Notes: generated by a model from the letters alone, not told the origin. DNA of 64,000 bases from JAEINY01 sp942490535 (GCA_942490535.1 CALNXQ010000003.1:496001-560000), one strand, 5' to 3'. Shown: positions 46,201-55,123, counted from the stretch's first letter. Program-made: numbers and translations.

Positions 46201-46462
46201 TTTTACCAGTAACCGGTAATTCTTGATTCTTAAAACCAATAAATGAATAGACCAGTATGGCTTCATTACCTGAAACAGTAACCTCATACTCCCCATCAAT
46301 ATCGGTGATGGATCCATTGACCGTCCCTTTCTCAACAATTGATACGCCTGGCAGTGGTTCACCTGACGGATCGGTTACCTTACCTGTAATCCTTTTTCCT
46401 TGTTGCGCGAAGGCAAAAACAGATAGGAATAGTAATGTAACACCAATCAGAATTTTTTTCAT
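43292..46462 (-). CDS. susC-like: SusC-family TonB-dependent oligosaccharide transporter
   Basis: The start at 46462 (MKKILIGVTLLFLSVFAFAQ) is preferred over the frame start at 46486: it opens a signal peptide and lies about 35 bases after a -7 box. The 1056 residues contain the carboxypeptidase-regulatory-like domain (ITGKVTDPSGEPLPGVSIVEKGT), the DEVIVVGYGEVRKSDLTGAVASV TonB-box region, a plug (IRGTNSLRGNNEPLYVVDGVI; IEVLKDASATAIYGSRGANGV) and the barrel, ending TYLIGMNITF. With SusD it imports oligosaccharides from the degraded glycan. It is the first gene of the minus-strand operon and has the 22-bp-period regulator site upstream. Confidence 0.93.
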   Translation of the reverse strand: MKKILIGVTLLFLSVFAFAQQGKRITGKVTDPSGEPLPGVSIVEKGTVNGSITDIDGEYEVTVSGNEAILVYSFIGFKNQELPVTGKTQINVVLEDEMTDLDEVIVVGYGEVRKSDLTGAVASVQEKEEVARQYSSVDMLLQGRASGLQVVGNSGSPGGAVSVRIRGTNSLRGNNEPLYVVDGVIISTAGTDVSDPSTDANEIQAPQNGLTGLNPRDIEKIEVLKDASATAIYGSRGANGVVMITTKSGSQREKGKATINAYGTVEWNVMSKKMDLLDGVGYANYQNERSVLDGFKPGYHVDGGQVYALSYDAEENPIIGTTPFQQVNWQDEIYEMSMSHNEGVSINGGSEKGNYYFSAGFSDQKGIVETTRIKRADLRLNLTRELTHRLKMDTRFSMMYQDGSFAQAGSKSGGNRSFTKQILSYRPLIGQDENEEDLDLEISNPYAWMTDFDDKTKELRLNTSVALTYEIAKGLKYKFNGGLDYRKKDRSKFYDVGVFVGQKENGLANYTYLDRYSYVVDNLLMFNKKINNVHQVNAVAGITYDGVSTTNKLYEVANFPDKSLRADYPQAGQTIYRPFSLLSAEEAIFSVLGRVNYSFNDKYVLTASYRADQSSKFSDGNQWGYYPAMALAWRVMEEPFIKNLNVFHNLKVRAGWGLTGNQAISPYQTLGTYNTAYYVNAGNSTIIGNVPARIPNPDLTWETSEQLNAGIDMGFFDGRLSATLDVYYKTTKDLLQEIELGPSNGVSSMFVNRGTIENKGVELAIDGLVYDKNDFSIDLGANISFNRNKVTELGLDPTTVWLNGQESQEVLYYGGRVSTGTYFKQPANIFMEGQAIGMFWGWKTDGIYQDADAATAGPAFNGNANQAGDVIFVDQNGDGNIDDLDKTFIGNPNPDFTYGFSANFTYKRLSVRMLFDGVYGNDIVNGYNMELAYAEGQSKNILKEAYEQAWRPDAPSNTYPHVGYAYNEYLSDRIVEDGSYFRLNNLTIGYDIPMDWTSALSNLHIYASGKNLFTITDYSGYNPQITSFLDDGTIMGVDWIGTPDVQTYLIGMNITF

Positions 46463-46524
46463 AAAATGGAATTTTAATTCGTACATCTTGACAATGCAAT
46501 ATTAAAGCACCATTGCCACGACGG

Positions 46525-46563
46525 GTGGGCAGAAATCGTTCGCATTGGTTATGGAAACGGTTC
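46525..46563 (-). promoter_or_regulatory. 22-bp-period direct repeat and promoter of susC
   Basis: Minus-strand half-sites begin at 46563 (GAACCGTTTCCATAACC) and 46541 (GAACGATTTCTGCCCAC), 22 bases apart. A -7-like box TAATATTG lies at 46504-46497, its first base 37 nt from the proximal half-site start, and the ATG is at 46462. Same layout as at the fusion, binding-protein and sulfatase promoters. Confidence 0.75.
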
Positions 46564-46786
46564 TACCGCGCATTTCTTCCGTAAAGCCAGAGGTTGTGTA
46601 AAGGTAATAAGGGAATAGGAGAAAGGGAAATGGGAATGATAAAGGAGATGGGAACGGTTTTATTTCTTACCCTCTAAATCTCCCTATTTATTGAGAGACC
46701 CAAATGGGGTTATCAATACGTCATAGAAATTAACAATAGTCGTTCCATTGGGATGCCATATGTAAGGATCGGACAAGGTAGCCACT

Positions 46787-46825
46787 GAACGATTCATCTA
46801 CCCAAACAGAACGATTCGTCTCACC
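46787..46825 (+). promoter_or_regulatory. 22-bp-period direct repeat upstream of the HTCC regulator gene
   Basis: The cleanest copy of the repeat: GAACGATTCATCTACCC at 46787 and GAACGATTCGTCTCACC at 46809. Here no -7 box occurs 37 nt after the proximal half-site, so it may mediate autoregulation by another geometry or act on the divergent susC promoter. Confidence 0.65.
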
Positions 46826-46860
46826 TCCATCACTTTATTTTTCAGAGGTTCACAACCGGC

Positions 46861-46892
46861 TTGTCGACCTATGCATTTAATCGTTATCTTTG
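46861..46892 (+). promoter_or_regulatory. Promoter of the HTCC regulator gene
   Basis: TTG at 46861-46863 and TATCTTTG at 46885-46892, spacing 21 bases, matching the Bacteroidota -33/-7 pattern. It lies inside the upstream extension of the open frame and therefore supports a translation start at 46901 or 46925 rather than at 46871. Confidence 0.6.
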
Positions 46893-46924
46893 GTTGTAGA
46901 ATGTATCAAAAGAGCCTGTCAGCC

Positions 46925-49900
46925 ATGCGTATTCCATCTCCACATACCCTTGTTCACACCCTCCTGTTGCTAATACTTGGTGGCTTATTATCCACGACCC
47001 ATGCCATCGGGAATTATAAGTTTCAGCACTTCTCCATTGACGAAGGCCTGAAGAACAGCCGCGTGGTGTCAATCGTTCAGGATGAAGAAGGATACATGTG
47101 GTTTGCCACCCACAATGGCCTGGATAAGTTCAACGGGAGTGACATCCGTCATTACTCCATGACGACAGCCGAAGGTTTCTTTACCAATGATGACATTATC
47201 AACTGCCTGGTGCTATCCAATCACTTCAACTTGTTGTGTGGGACCAAAAACGGTAACCTGTATGCCTATCACAAGGAGAAAGATCTGTTTTATAAGCTAC
47301 TGCCTCTTAAACAAACGGATGCCCTTTTTAACATCTATGCCATCCTGTCGGAAGATGATCAAAACATCTGGATCGGGACAACGGGAGGATTGTTTCACTA
47401 CCACATCGGAAACCAAACCTTAACACCCATTACCTCCATTACAGGCGGAGTCAATGCCATTGAACCTTGCGATGAGCAAAGTATCTGGATTGGTTCAGTC
47501 AATGGCCTATACCGCCTGGATAAAAGAACACAAGCCATTATACCCACACCACATCCATCCGCCATCACTGATACGCTCGCTCAAAAAGACATCATGACCA
47601 TCTATCCTCTGGCGCCCGACGGCCTCTTGGTGGGCACCCGTGATTCGGAGTTATTTATGTTACAAAGGACTGGTGATCAAATTCAGCTGATGCACCACAA
47701 TACGTTAAGCTCCACCGAAAAGAACTATCCCATCACGGATATTCTTTTGACGCCTGATAAAAACTATGCCATTGCGCTGGATGGTATTGGGATTAAGGAA
47801 GTCGATGCCACCTTACAAGTATTGAGCACCTACATCGCTGATGAAAACGACCCCACTTCCCTGTCATCCAACGGCGTGTATGAATTATATTTTAGTAAGG
47901 ACAATATTTTATGGGTAGCCACCTATGGCGGTGGGGTTAACTTAGCCGATCCCAATAAGAAACAGTTCCGGGTCACCCGTCATTTACCACACATTACCAA
48001 TAGTCTGCGTAATAATGTGGTCAATGCCATTGTGGAAAACAACGACCATAACATCTGGTTTGGCACCAAAACAGGGATCAGCATTTATACCCCTGAAACA
48101 ATGAAATGGCGCCATGTACCCTCTTTAAATAAAGCCAAACAAAAACCTTTTCATGTCATGGCCATGTGCAAAGGGCTTCACGATGACATTTGGGTTGCCA
48201 CCTACGGACGCGGATTAATCCGCATCAACAGCCGCAACCTGGGGGATAAGTCATTTTATAACAAGGGTAGCGCCAAATACCCCACCGAAACCAACCACCT
48301 CTATCAGGTGATGATGGATCAATCCAATCGCATCTGGACTGGTGGCATCTGGGGCGGTATCACGGTGATTGACGAAGCCCATCAGCAACACCACCGTGTC
48401 AACATCTCCAATGTACGCGCCCTCTATGAGCATCAGCACGAAGTGTATGTCGGTACTTTATTCGGCTTATTCATCGTCAACCAGCAGTCGTTGGAGGTGA
48501 CCCGTCCGGCCCACCCCCTGCTCATCAGCAGCCGCATCATCTGCATGGCCAAACATCCCCAGGCGAATACCCTCTATTTGGGCACCGATGTAAACGGTCT
48601 GCTGCAATGGAACAAAGATACTGATAGCCTCACCGTACTATCCGCAGGCGATAAACTACCCTCCAACTACATTCGTAGCATCACCTGGGATCAACAAGGT
48701 AAGATGTGGATCAGCACCACCGGTGGTTTATCCTGCTACAACGACTCCACAAACACCTTTGACAATTACAACATCAGTGATGGCCTGGCCAATACGGAGT
48801 TCTCCGAAAATGCTGTATTTCGACACAGTTCGGGGCAGCTCATTTATGGGGGGCCCAAAGGAATCACCTCCTTCTATCCCAATGAAATCACCAAATCAAC
48901 ACAGACCACTAAACCAATCCTGAACAGCATCAAACTGTTCGGTCAGAAGCTGGAGATCACCCCGGATGGCCCTTTAACCCGAAACATCAACCTGCAGGAG
49001 GGCTTACATCTGGCCCATGATCAGAATTCAGTCAGCTTCTCCTTTGGGGCCATCAGCTATACCAATCCTCAAAAGATTAAATTCAAATGGATTCTGGAAG
49101 GTTTTGAAGAACAGTGGAATGGTCCCACTTCCATTCGGGAAGCCATTTACTCCAAACTGCCCCCCGGCAAATACACCTTTAAAGTAATGGTTTCCAATGA
49201 CGATGGCATCTGGCAACAGGACACCAAGACCTTTAAGCTCTCCATTGATAAACCCTTTTGGAAGACCTATTGGGCCTTTCTGATTTATGCCTTGCTGATG
49301 ATTGGCTTACTATTCCTGATCCTGCACTACTACCACATCATCATTCAGGAGCGTCATGCTTCGGAGAAACAGCAGTTTTTCATCTCCATCGCCCATGACT
49401 TACGCACCCCCTTGTCGCTCATTAAATTACCCATCGAAAAGATGGTGGAAGAACACGATCAGACGGATAACCGTAACCTATCGCTGGTGAAACGTAACGT
49501 GGATCGCCTCACCAACCTGGTGAACCAACTGCTCGACTTTCAAAAGGCCGACTTGCATAAGATGCAGCTACAGGTAGAAGAACATCCGCTTAACTCCTTT
49601 ATTCAGGATCGCGTCGACTCCTTTGCCCCCCTGGCAGAGGAGAAACAGATACAAGTTTTGGTAGAACAACCCGAAAGCAATATCCAACTTTGGTTCGACT
49701 ACAATAAACTGGAGAAGATCATGTATAACCTGCTCTCCAATGCGTTCAAATACACTCCCCCGGGTGGTTCCATTAAAGTGACCACACAACTGAGCGCCAA
49801 ACAGGTTCTTATCACCGTAGCCGATACGGGAGAAGGGATACCGGCCAATCAGCAGAAGAACATCTTCCAGCGCTACTACCGTGCCACCAACGCCATCAAT

Positions 49901-50881
49901 TCACAAGAAGTGGGCAGTGGTGTGGGACTGATGCTCACCAAACAACTGGTGGAACTGCACCATGGTCGCATCTCTTTCACCAGCACCTATGGCAAGGGAT
50001 CGACCTTTACGGTGGCATTACCATTGGGGCACCAGCATTTCACCGCCGATGACCGCCGTCAGGCTGAGACCGAAACAAAACCCCTGACACCCATTGTCAG
50101 CACCCTGGAGGAAACGGAAGATACAAGCAGTACAGGCCCTAAGTTATTGCTGGTAGAAGACAACCCGGAGCTTTTGGAGACCTTGGCACTGGAGCTCAGC
50201 CACGACTACCAGGTCCTCAAAGCGGCCGACGGTGTGGAAGGACTACGGATGGCCAATGAGCAGATGCCGCACATCATCGTGTCCGATGTGATGATGCCCA
50301 ACATGAACGGCCATCAGCTCTGCCTGAAGCTCAAGAGTGAGTTGATGACCTGTCACATCCCCATCATCCTGCTCACCGCTCTGGATTCGCCCGAATACAA
50401 GCGTGAAGGCATTGAGCATGGGGCTGACGCTTACCTGGAGAAACCATTCGACATAAAACTGTTACGGGCACAAATCACCAATCTACTAAAGAACCGTCAG
50501 TTATTAAAGCAGAAATTCCTGCTGCCCTCCAGCAATGTGGAAGACTCCTCGCCCACCAATGCCGATTCACAGTTTCTGGAAAAGATACGAGCCTATGTCA
50601 TTGCGAACCTCGATAATCCGGAGTTATCCGTGGAAGCTACGGCCAGCGAAGTAGGTATCAGCCGCCCCGTCCTGTACCGTAAGATCAAATCCCTCACCGA
50701 CCTGTCACCCCAGCAATTCCTGATGACCATTAAACTCAAGGAGGCCGCCCGCATCATGAAGGAAGAGGGCCGTAACATCAGTGAAACAGCTTACACGATA
50801 GGCTTCTCTGATCCCAAGTATTTCAGTCAGATCTTTAAGAAACATTTTGGCATAACGCCGTCCCAGTATTTGAGGGAGTAA
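46925..50881 (+). CDS. HTCC hybrid two-component regulator (propeller sensor, kinase, receiver, AraC output)
   Basis: The ATG at 46925 opens the signal peptide (TLVHTLLLLILGGLLSTTHA); 46901 is an alternative. The ~1318 residues hold two-component propeller blades (SIVQDEEGYMWFATHNGLDKF, IWIGTTGGLF, LWVATYGGG and others), a Y_Y_Y domain (IKFKWILEGFEEQWNGP...LPPGKYTFKV) and one membrane helix (YWAFLIYALLMIGLLFLIL). Then come HisKA (FISIAHDLRTPLSLI), HATPase (NLLSNAFKYTPPGG; GVGLMLTKQL), a receiver (LLLVEDNPE; IIVSDVMMPNMNG) and an AraC-type double helix-turn-helix (ETAYTIGFSDPKYFSQIFKKHFGITPSQYL). It senses a periplasmic oligosaccharide and activates the locus. Transcribed divergently from susC; its likely DNA site is the 22-bp-period direct repeat. 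Confidence 0.93.
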   Translation: MRIPSPHTLVHTLLLLILGGLLSTTHAIGNYKFQHFSIDEGLKNSRVVSIVQDEEGYMWFATHNGLDKFNGSDIRHYSMTTAEGFFTNDDIINCLVLSNHFNLLCGTKNGNLYAYHKEKDLFYKLLPLKQTDALFNIYAILSEDDQNIWIGTTGGLFHYHIGNQTLTPITSITGGVNAIEPCDEQSIWIGSVNGLYRLDKRTQAIIPTPHPSAITDTLAQKDIMTIYPLAPDGLLVGTRDSELFMLQRTGDQIQLMHHNTLSSTEKNYPITDILLTPDKNYAIALDGIGIKEVDATLQVLSTYIADENDPTSLSSNGVYELYFSKDNILWVATYGGGVNLADPNKKQFRVTRHLPHITNSLRNNVVNAIVENNDHNIWFGTKTGISIYTPETMKWRHVPSLNKAKQKPFHVMAMCKGLHDDIWVATYGRGLIRINSRNLGDKSFYNKGSAKYPTETNHLYQVMMDQSNRIWTGGIWGGITVIDEAHQQHHRVNISNVRALYEHQHEVYVGTLFGLFIVNQQSLEVTRPAHPLLISSRIICMAKHPQANTLYLGTDVNGLLQWNKDTDSLTVLSAGDKLPSNYIRSITWDQQGKMWISTTGGLSCYNDSTNTFDNYNISDGLANTEFSENAVFRHSSGQLIYGGPKGITSFYPNEITKSTQTTKPILNSIKLFGQKLEITPDGPLTRNINLQEGLHLAHDQNSVSFSFGAISYTNPQKIKFKWILEGFEEQWNGPTSIREAIYSKLPPGKYTFKVMVSNDDGIWQQDTKTFKLSIDKPFWKTYWAFLIYALLMIGLLFLILHYYHIIIQERHASEKQQFFISIAHDLRTPLSLIKLPIEKMVEEHDQTDNRNLSLVKRNVDRLTNLVNQLLDFQKADLHKMQLQVEEHPLNSFIQDRVDSFAPLAEEKQIQVLVEQPESNIQLWFDYNKLEKIMYNLLSNAFKYTPPGGSIKVTTQLSAKQVLITVADTGEGIPANQQKNIFQRYYRATNAINSQEVGSGVGLMLTKQLVELHHGRISFTSTYGKGSTFTVALPLGHQHFTADDRRQAETETKPLTPIVSTLEETEDTSSTGPKLLLVEDNPELLETLALELSHDYQVLKAADGVEGLRMANEQMPHIIVSDVMMPNMNGHQLCLKLKSELMTCHIPIILLTALDSPEYKREGIEHGADAYLEKPFDIKLLRAQITNLLKNRQLLKQKFLLPSSNVEDSSPTNADSQFLEKIRAYVIANLDNPELSVEATASEVGISRPVLYRKIKSLTDLSPQQFLMTIKLKEAARIMKEEGRNISETAYTIGFSDPKYFSQIFKKHFGITPSQYLRE

Positions 50882-51083
50882 AGGCACTCAGAAATGTACC
50901 ATACTGATGCTCAGACGAAGAGATGGGTGTGTTTTTGGAGTATCAGCGGGGTACTGCGTTGGCTGCACAGCGACAATGGCTTGAAAGTCATAAGACAGAA
51001 GGCGCCTCCATCATACCCCGGTGCAAGGCACCGGTGTACCGGACACCCGTCGGTTACCACACTGAAGAATACCAAAGTATTAT

Positions 51084-51091
51084 TATCTTTG
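51084..51091 (+). promoter_or_regulatory. Possible -7 box of the carboxypeptidase gene
   Basis: TATCTTTG at 51084-51091 matches the phylum's -7 consensus, 47 bases before the next ATG; the -33 region (ACTG, 19 bases upstream) is poor. The preceding region also holds a small CCGGTGC-AAG-GCACCGG hairpin (51018-51034) without a T tract. Confidence 0.4.
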
Positions 51092-51138
51092 AGCTATTGT
51101 AAAAGCAATCACCAGAAACAGCAATTAAAATAGAACCT

Positions 51139-52269
51139 ATGAAACTCAATATATCCTCCACTTTTGATGCCGGAAACATAGAAGTCATCAATGCCGACAA
51201 TCCTGAAAATATACAACTAAGCATACGGAAAGACTCACAATCGGATTTCCTGCAATGGTTCTACTTTAGAATGCAGGGTGCTAAAGGTCAGGCCTGCCAG
51301 CTAAAGCTGATCAATGCGGGTGATGCCGCCTATCCGGAAGGCTGGGAAAACTATCAAGCCAGAGCCTCCTACGACCGGATCACCTGGTTTCAGATACCCA
51401 CTACTTATGTGGACGGCGTGTTAAGCATGACCTTGACCCCTGAATACGATTCGGTGTATATCGCCTACTTTGCGCCCTTCTCCTACGAGCAACACCTGGA
51501 CCTGGTGCATGACGCCCAGCAATCGCCGCTCTGTACCCTGGAATCGGTGGGCCAAACGCTGGAAGGAAGACCCATTGACTTCCTGCGCATCGGAGATGGA
51601 AACCCGTCCAAGAAAAAACTGTGGGTCATTGCCCGTCAACACCCTGGTGAAACTATGGCCGAATGGTTTATGCTGGGCCTCATCAACCGACTACTGGATG
51701 AGGAGGATGCCGCATCGATCACCTTGTTGGACAAGGCAAATCTGTACCTGGTGCCGAATATGAATATTGATGGCAGTATTCTGGGTAACCTGCGGGTGAA
51801 TGCCAAAGGGATCAACCTCAATCGCGAATGGGCCGAACCGACTATCGAAAACAGTCCTGAAGTATTTTACGTCAAAGCAAAGATGAAGGAGACCGGCATG
51901 GACTTTTGCCTGGATGTACACGGTGATGAAGGATTACCTTATGTATTTCTATCCGGCATTGAAGGTATTCCATCCTTCGACCAGAAGCTAAGTGAATTAA
52001 CAGACAGCTTTGTGACGAACTGGAAAGCCATCAACCCGGATCTGCAAGACGCGCATGGTTATCCCAAAAATGAGCCCGGTACGGCTAATCTTCAAATCTG
52101 TTCCAAAAACCTGGGGGAGGAATTCCATTGCTTGTCACAGACCTTAGAGATGCCCTTTAAACAAAATGACAATTTGCCAGATCCCATTACCGGGTGGTCA
52201 GCAGAGCGTTCCATTAAGTTGGGGGAATCGCTGGTGAATACCGTACTAAGCATTGTTGATGATTTGTAA
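51139..52269 (+). CDS. M14 zinc carboxypeptidase, cytosolic-carboxypeptidase-like
   Basis: A 376-residue cytoplasmic protein (no signal peptide) with the layout of bacterial relatives of eukaryotic cytosolic carboxypeptidases. An N-terminal beta-domain (about 1-120: FDAGNIEVINADNPENIQL, FLQWFYFRMQGAKG) is followed by the M14 domain. Zinc ligands are His168 and Glu171 in RQHPGE and His261 in DVHGDE; Glu337 in TLEMPF is the general base. Asn/Arg substrate residues fit in NLNREW. Family members remove C-terminal residues, in eukaryotes glutamates from tubulin; the bacterial substrates are mostly unknown. It is not obviously connected to the glycan locus. Confidence 0.85.
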   Translation: MKLNISSTFDAGNIEVINADNPENIQLSIRKDSQSDFLQWFYFRMQGAKGQACQLKLINAGDAAYPEGWENYQARASYDRITWFQIPTTYVDGVLSMTLTPEYDSVYIAYFAPFSYEQHLDLVHDAQQSPLCTLESVGQTLEGRPIDFLRIGDGNPSKKKLWVIARQHPGETMAEWFMLGLINRLLDEEDAASITLLDKANLYLVPNMNIDGSILGNLRVNAKGINLNREWAEPTIENSPEVFYVKAKMKETGMDFCLDVHGDEGLPYVFLSGIEGIPSFDQKLSELTDSFVTNWKAINPDLQDAHGYPKNEPGTANLQICSKNLGEEFHCLSQTLEMPFKQNDNLPDPITGWSAERSIKLGESLVNTVLSIVDDL

Positions 52270-52474
52270 GTGGTGACTTTTCGGTCGATGAAACAATTAT
52301 ATATCCCCTTGGGTAAAATAATCAGCACATCATCTGCTTTTTTACCTGGAAACCGCAAAGTTGTTTAGCTCTAAAGGTGATTATTTTGTTTAAAAGCAAT
52401 TAGGCGAACAAGGCAGGTGGTAATAGCTATTCGCTAAAATACCTCTACCTTTGAGGAAACGTTAAAATTCATTC

Positions 52475-53455
52475 ATGTCATCACAAAAAAATCAACCAAA
52501 GGCCACAAGACATCATGCCCGAAATAAAAACCGGGATAAATATGATTTAGGTGCATTACTCATTTCTCATCCTGAATTGGCAGATTATGTAACACCAAAT
52601 AAAAATGGGGAAGATTCCGTTGATTTTTCGAATCCGATGGCAGTCAGAATACTGAACAAAGCCCTACTCCATCATTATTACGGCATCCCAAACTGGGAAT
52701 TTCCGGATACGTATTTATCGCCTTCCCTACCGGTGCGAGCCGATTACATTCACCACGTAGCCGATTTGTTATGCGAGAGTAACTTTGGGACCATTCCCAC
52801 AGGAGATCAAATTACCTGTTTTGACATCGGGGTCGGAGCCAGTTGCATCTACCCCATCATTGGCATCACTGAATATGACTGGCAGTTTATTGGGTCGGAT
52901 AGTGATCCCTTGGCCATTGAATCGGCCCGTCACATTGTTCAGTCGAACCCCTCCTTTCACGATCGGATTGAGTGCAAAGTCCAAACTAACACCAAAGATT
53001 TTTTTTATGGGATCATCGGCAGGGAGGACAAAATTGATGTATCCATCTGTAATCCACCTGTTCATTCTGCTACGGAAGAGCTTCCCAAAGGAACGCGCAA
53101 AAAAGATAAGTCACTAACCGACCAACACATTAAAGCCAAAACACTTAACCTGACAGGCATTCATAAGGAACTACTGTGCGATGGAGGGGAAACGAAGTTT
53201 ATCACGAATATGATTCGGGAAAGCAAAAAATTCGCTAAAAACTGTTATTGGTTCTCCACCCTGGTATCCAAACAATCGAATCTGAAAGGCATATACAAGG
53301 CTTTGGAAACACTGGAAGCCACTCAGATCAAAACCATTCCCATGGGATTAGGCAATAAATCGAGTCGCATTGTGGCCTGGACTTTTCTTTCGAAAGAGGA
53401 ACAGAAAGCCTGGAAATTGACCCGATGGAAAAAAAAAGCACCACACAAAGAATAA
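52475..53455 (+). CDS. rlmF: 23S rRNA (adenine(1618)-N(6))-methyltransferase
   Basis: A 326-residue protein matching RlmF (YbiN), which makes m6A at position 1618 of 23S rRNA. The N-terminus is basic (KATRHHARNKNRDKYDL). The body shows DFSNPMAVRILNKALLHHYYGIPNWEFPDTYLSPSLPVRADYIHH, then the SAM-binding segment FDIGVGASCIYPIIG and the catalytic NPP motif as CNPPVH (Val where E. coli-type proteins have Phe). The length agrees with the family. A TACCTTTG -7-like box lies at 52446-52453. Housekeeping gene. Confidence 0.88.
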   Translation: MSSQKNQPKATRHHARNKNRDKYDLGALLISHPELADYVTPNKNGEDSVDFSNPMAVRILNKALLHHYYGIPNWEFPDTYLSPSLPVRADYIHHVADLLCESNFGTIPTGDQITCFDIGVGASCIYPIIGITEYDWQFIGSDSDPLAIESARHIVQSNPSFHDRIECKVQTNTKDFFYGIIGREDKIDVSICNPPVHSATEELPKGTRKKDKSLTDQHIKAKTLNLTGIHKELLCDGGETKFITNMIRESKKFAKNCYWFSTLVSKQSNLKGIYKALETLEATQIKTIPMGLGNKSSRIVAWTFLSKEEQKAWKLTRWKKKAPHKE

Positions 53456-53563
53456 TAAACCATTTTAAGGGTATCTAGGAAATGATATCTTCGATTTTGT
53501 TAACCTGTTCAGGCTTAAGAACAGTATACCACGATTGTATTTTGAATGCCATACTAATCCTTA

Positions 53564-54142
53564 ATGAAACCACTTCAGAACCTACTTAACCCGCACCTCA
53601 CCGGCAAAAAGGTATTGCTCCTTTTTATCCTCACCAACCTGGTGTATGCCCTCATGCTGCTCCTTACCATACCGGGCACCATGGCCTATGCCAATGGCTT
53701 GAAATTACTGGATATGCTGCCACAAGGCTACGATGCCGCATACATTCAGACCTTACTGAGCACCTTGGGAGAAGAAGGGCGCAACTTCTATCTGTACCGC
53801 CAAATACCTTTGGACATGGTGTATCCGGGTCTCTTTGCCATCAGCTACTGCCTGGTCATGGGTTATTTCCTGAAAAAACTACACCTTCTCCATACCACCT
53901 GGTTCGCGTTGTGCCTGTTACCAATTGTAGCTGGTGTAGCCGATTACCTGGAAAACATAGGGATTATCCACCTCCTGCTTAACTACCCTTACTTATCGGC
54001 CTTTACCATGTCCTTCACCAATGTGTTCAGCATTGTCAAAAGCATGACTACGACGCTGTTTTTTGTAGCACTTATCATTACGCTGATGGCGTGGGTTATC
54101 AAACGCATCAAACAATCGTTGAGTAAAACAACACCAACCTAA
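53564..54142 (+). CDS. Small polytopic membrane protein, unknown
   Basis: A 192-residue protein with about four membrane segments: VLLLFILTNLVYALMLLLTIPG, VYPGLFAISYCLVMGYFL, TWFALCLLPIVAGVADYLENIG, and VKSMTTTLFFVALIITLMAWVI. A soluble loop between helices 1 and 2 contains GYDAAYIQTLLSTLGEEGRNFYLYRQ. I do not recognise a named family or catalytic motif. It lies 10 bp before the next membrane-protein gene, so the two are probably co-transcribed. Confidence 0.7.
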   Translation: MKPLQNLLNPHLTGKKVLLLFILTNLVYALMLLLTIPGTMAYANGLKLLDMLPQGYDAAYIQTLLSTLGEEGRNFYLYRQIPLDMVYPGLFAISYCLVMGYFLKKLHLLHTTWFALCLLPIVAGVADYLENIGIIHLLLNYPYLSAFTMSFTNVFSIVKSMTTTLFFVALIITLMAWVIKRIKQSLSKTTPT

Positions 54143-54152
54143 ACCAATTACC

Positions 54153-54671
54153 ATGCACACTCCCCTTTCTCAAGAAGATGTAAAAGAACTAAGAAATCAA
54201 TGCCGAATGGGCTATATCATACCGTTTTTCATGGTATTACTTGGCTCCCTCTTTACCATCTCTTTTTATGAGTACAATTTTAATACTGCATCCGACCTTA
54301 ACTCCATAGTGGATTTCACCATTGTAATGGTGTTTTTGTCACTGGCACTCGTTACCGGTTACTCCATGAATCGTAAATACTACCAGGACTTGCGTAATAA
54401 TAAAAAAATAGCTAACCCCAGGCTTATTCAAAAAAAGGTAGCACAAAAAGATTTTGAAGCGGGCAGCGGTAACTATACCACCCTCCCCCATAATAAAGAA
54501 ATGAAGGAATTTATCCGTTACGACTTAATCATTGATAACACGAAGTATCGGATTAACAAGGCGCTTTTTGATACTTGTGCGGATGGCGATGAAGTGATCT
54601 TTTACTACGCGCCAATTAGCAAAAAACGATTGAGCATTGAAAAAGATCAGGTGACTTCCACATTTTACTAA
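54153..54671 (+). CDS. Small membrane protein, unknown
   Basis: A 172-residue protein with two N-terminal membrane helices (IIPFFMVLLGSLFTISFY; IVDFTIVMVFLSLALVTGYSM) and a basic, soluble C-terminal part (about residues 75-172) with a beta-strand-rich end (YRINKALFDTCADGDEVIFYYAPISKKRL). No motif identified. Probably an operon with the preceding membrane-protein gene. Confidence 0.7.
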   Translation: MHTPLSQEDVKELRNQCRMGYIIPFFMVLLGSLFTISFYEYNFNTASDLNSIVDFTIVMVFLSLALVTGYSMNRKYYQDLRNNKKIANPRLIQKKVAQKDFEAGSGNYTTLPHNKEMKEFIRYDLIIDNTKYRINKALFDTCADGDEVIFYYAPISKKRLSIEKDQVTSTFY

Positions 54672-54697
54672 GCTCCCTATTAAATCCCAACGACACA

Positions 54698-54903
54698 ATG
54701 TATGCTAAAGCAGTAAACATCCAAGTCTAGCTGATCATCGCCCTACTCTCACTCAGCCTTCACAGCACATACGCCCAAAACCACACCTATGAAAACCTGT
54801 TTTTGAAGGAGCCGGCATACGGGGACTTGCCTATTCAGGCGTGTTAAGTGAACTGGAGAAACGACAAATCCTGCCGGACATTAAACAGGTGGGTGGCACC
54901 TCG
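54698..54903 (+). pseudogene. N-terminal relic of a patatin-like phospholipase
   Basis: From the ATG at 54698 the frame hits a TAG at 54728 within what would be a signal peptide, then reads on to a TYENL segment. After a one-base frameshift near 54801-54804, the frame beginning at 54805 encodes EGAGIRGLAYSGVLSELEKR, followed by QILPDIKQVGGTS. This is the oxyanion-hole and nucleophile-elbow region of patatin-like lipases (GGGxRG ... GxSxG). The sequence then breaks up before the Gly after the serine, and up to 55120 no long frame is left. It has at least one nonsense mutation, one frameshift and a large deletion, so it is not functional. Confidence 0.75.
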
Positions 54904-55123
54904 CCAGACCCCAGACAAAGAGATTACTAATAATCAGGAAACACCCTTCCCTCCCAATTAACGACCTGAAAGGACGCTAACAAGCTACTTTTACCTCCTA
55001 CATCCATAGCATTATCAAAGCCTACGCTACCTCCTGAATAGTATATGGTTTGAATGGTAAAAAAAAACGAATCACCAATCCTGAATATGCGTATATTCGC
55101 ACCGCAAAAAAATGGGATGATTG

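Noticed and set aside
50894..51133. 79-codon frame after the HTCC gene
   Set aside because: Contains the CCGGTGC hairpin and the -7 box of the next gene; composition is intergenic.
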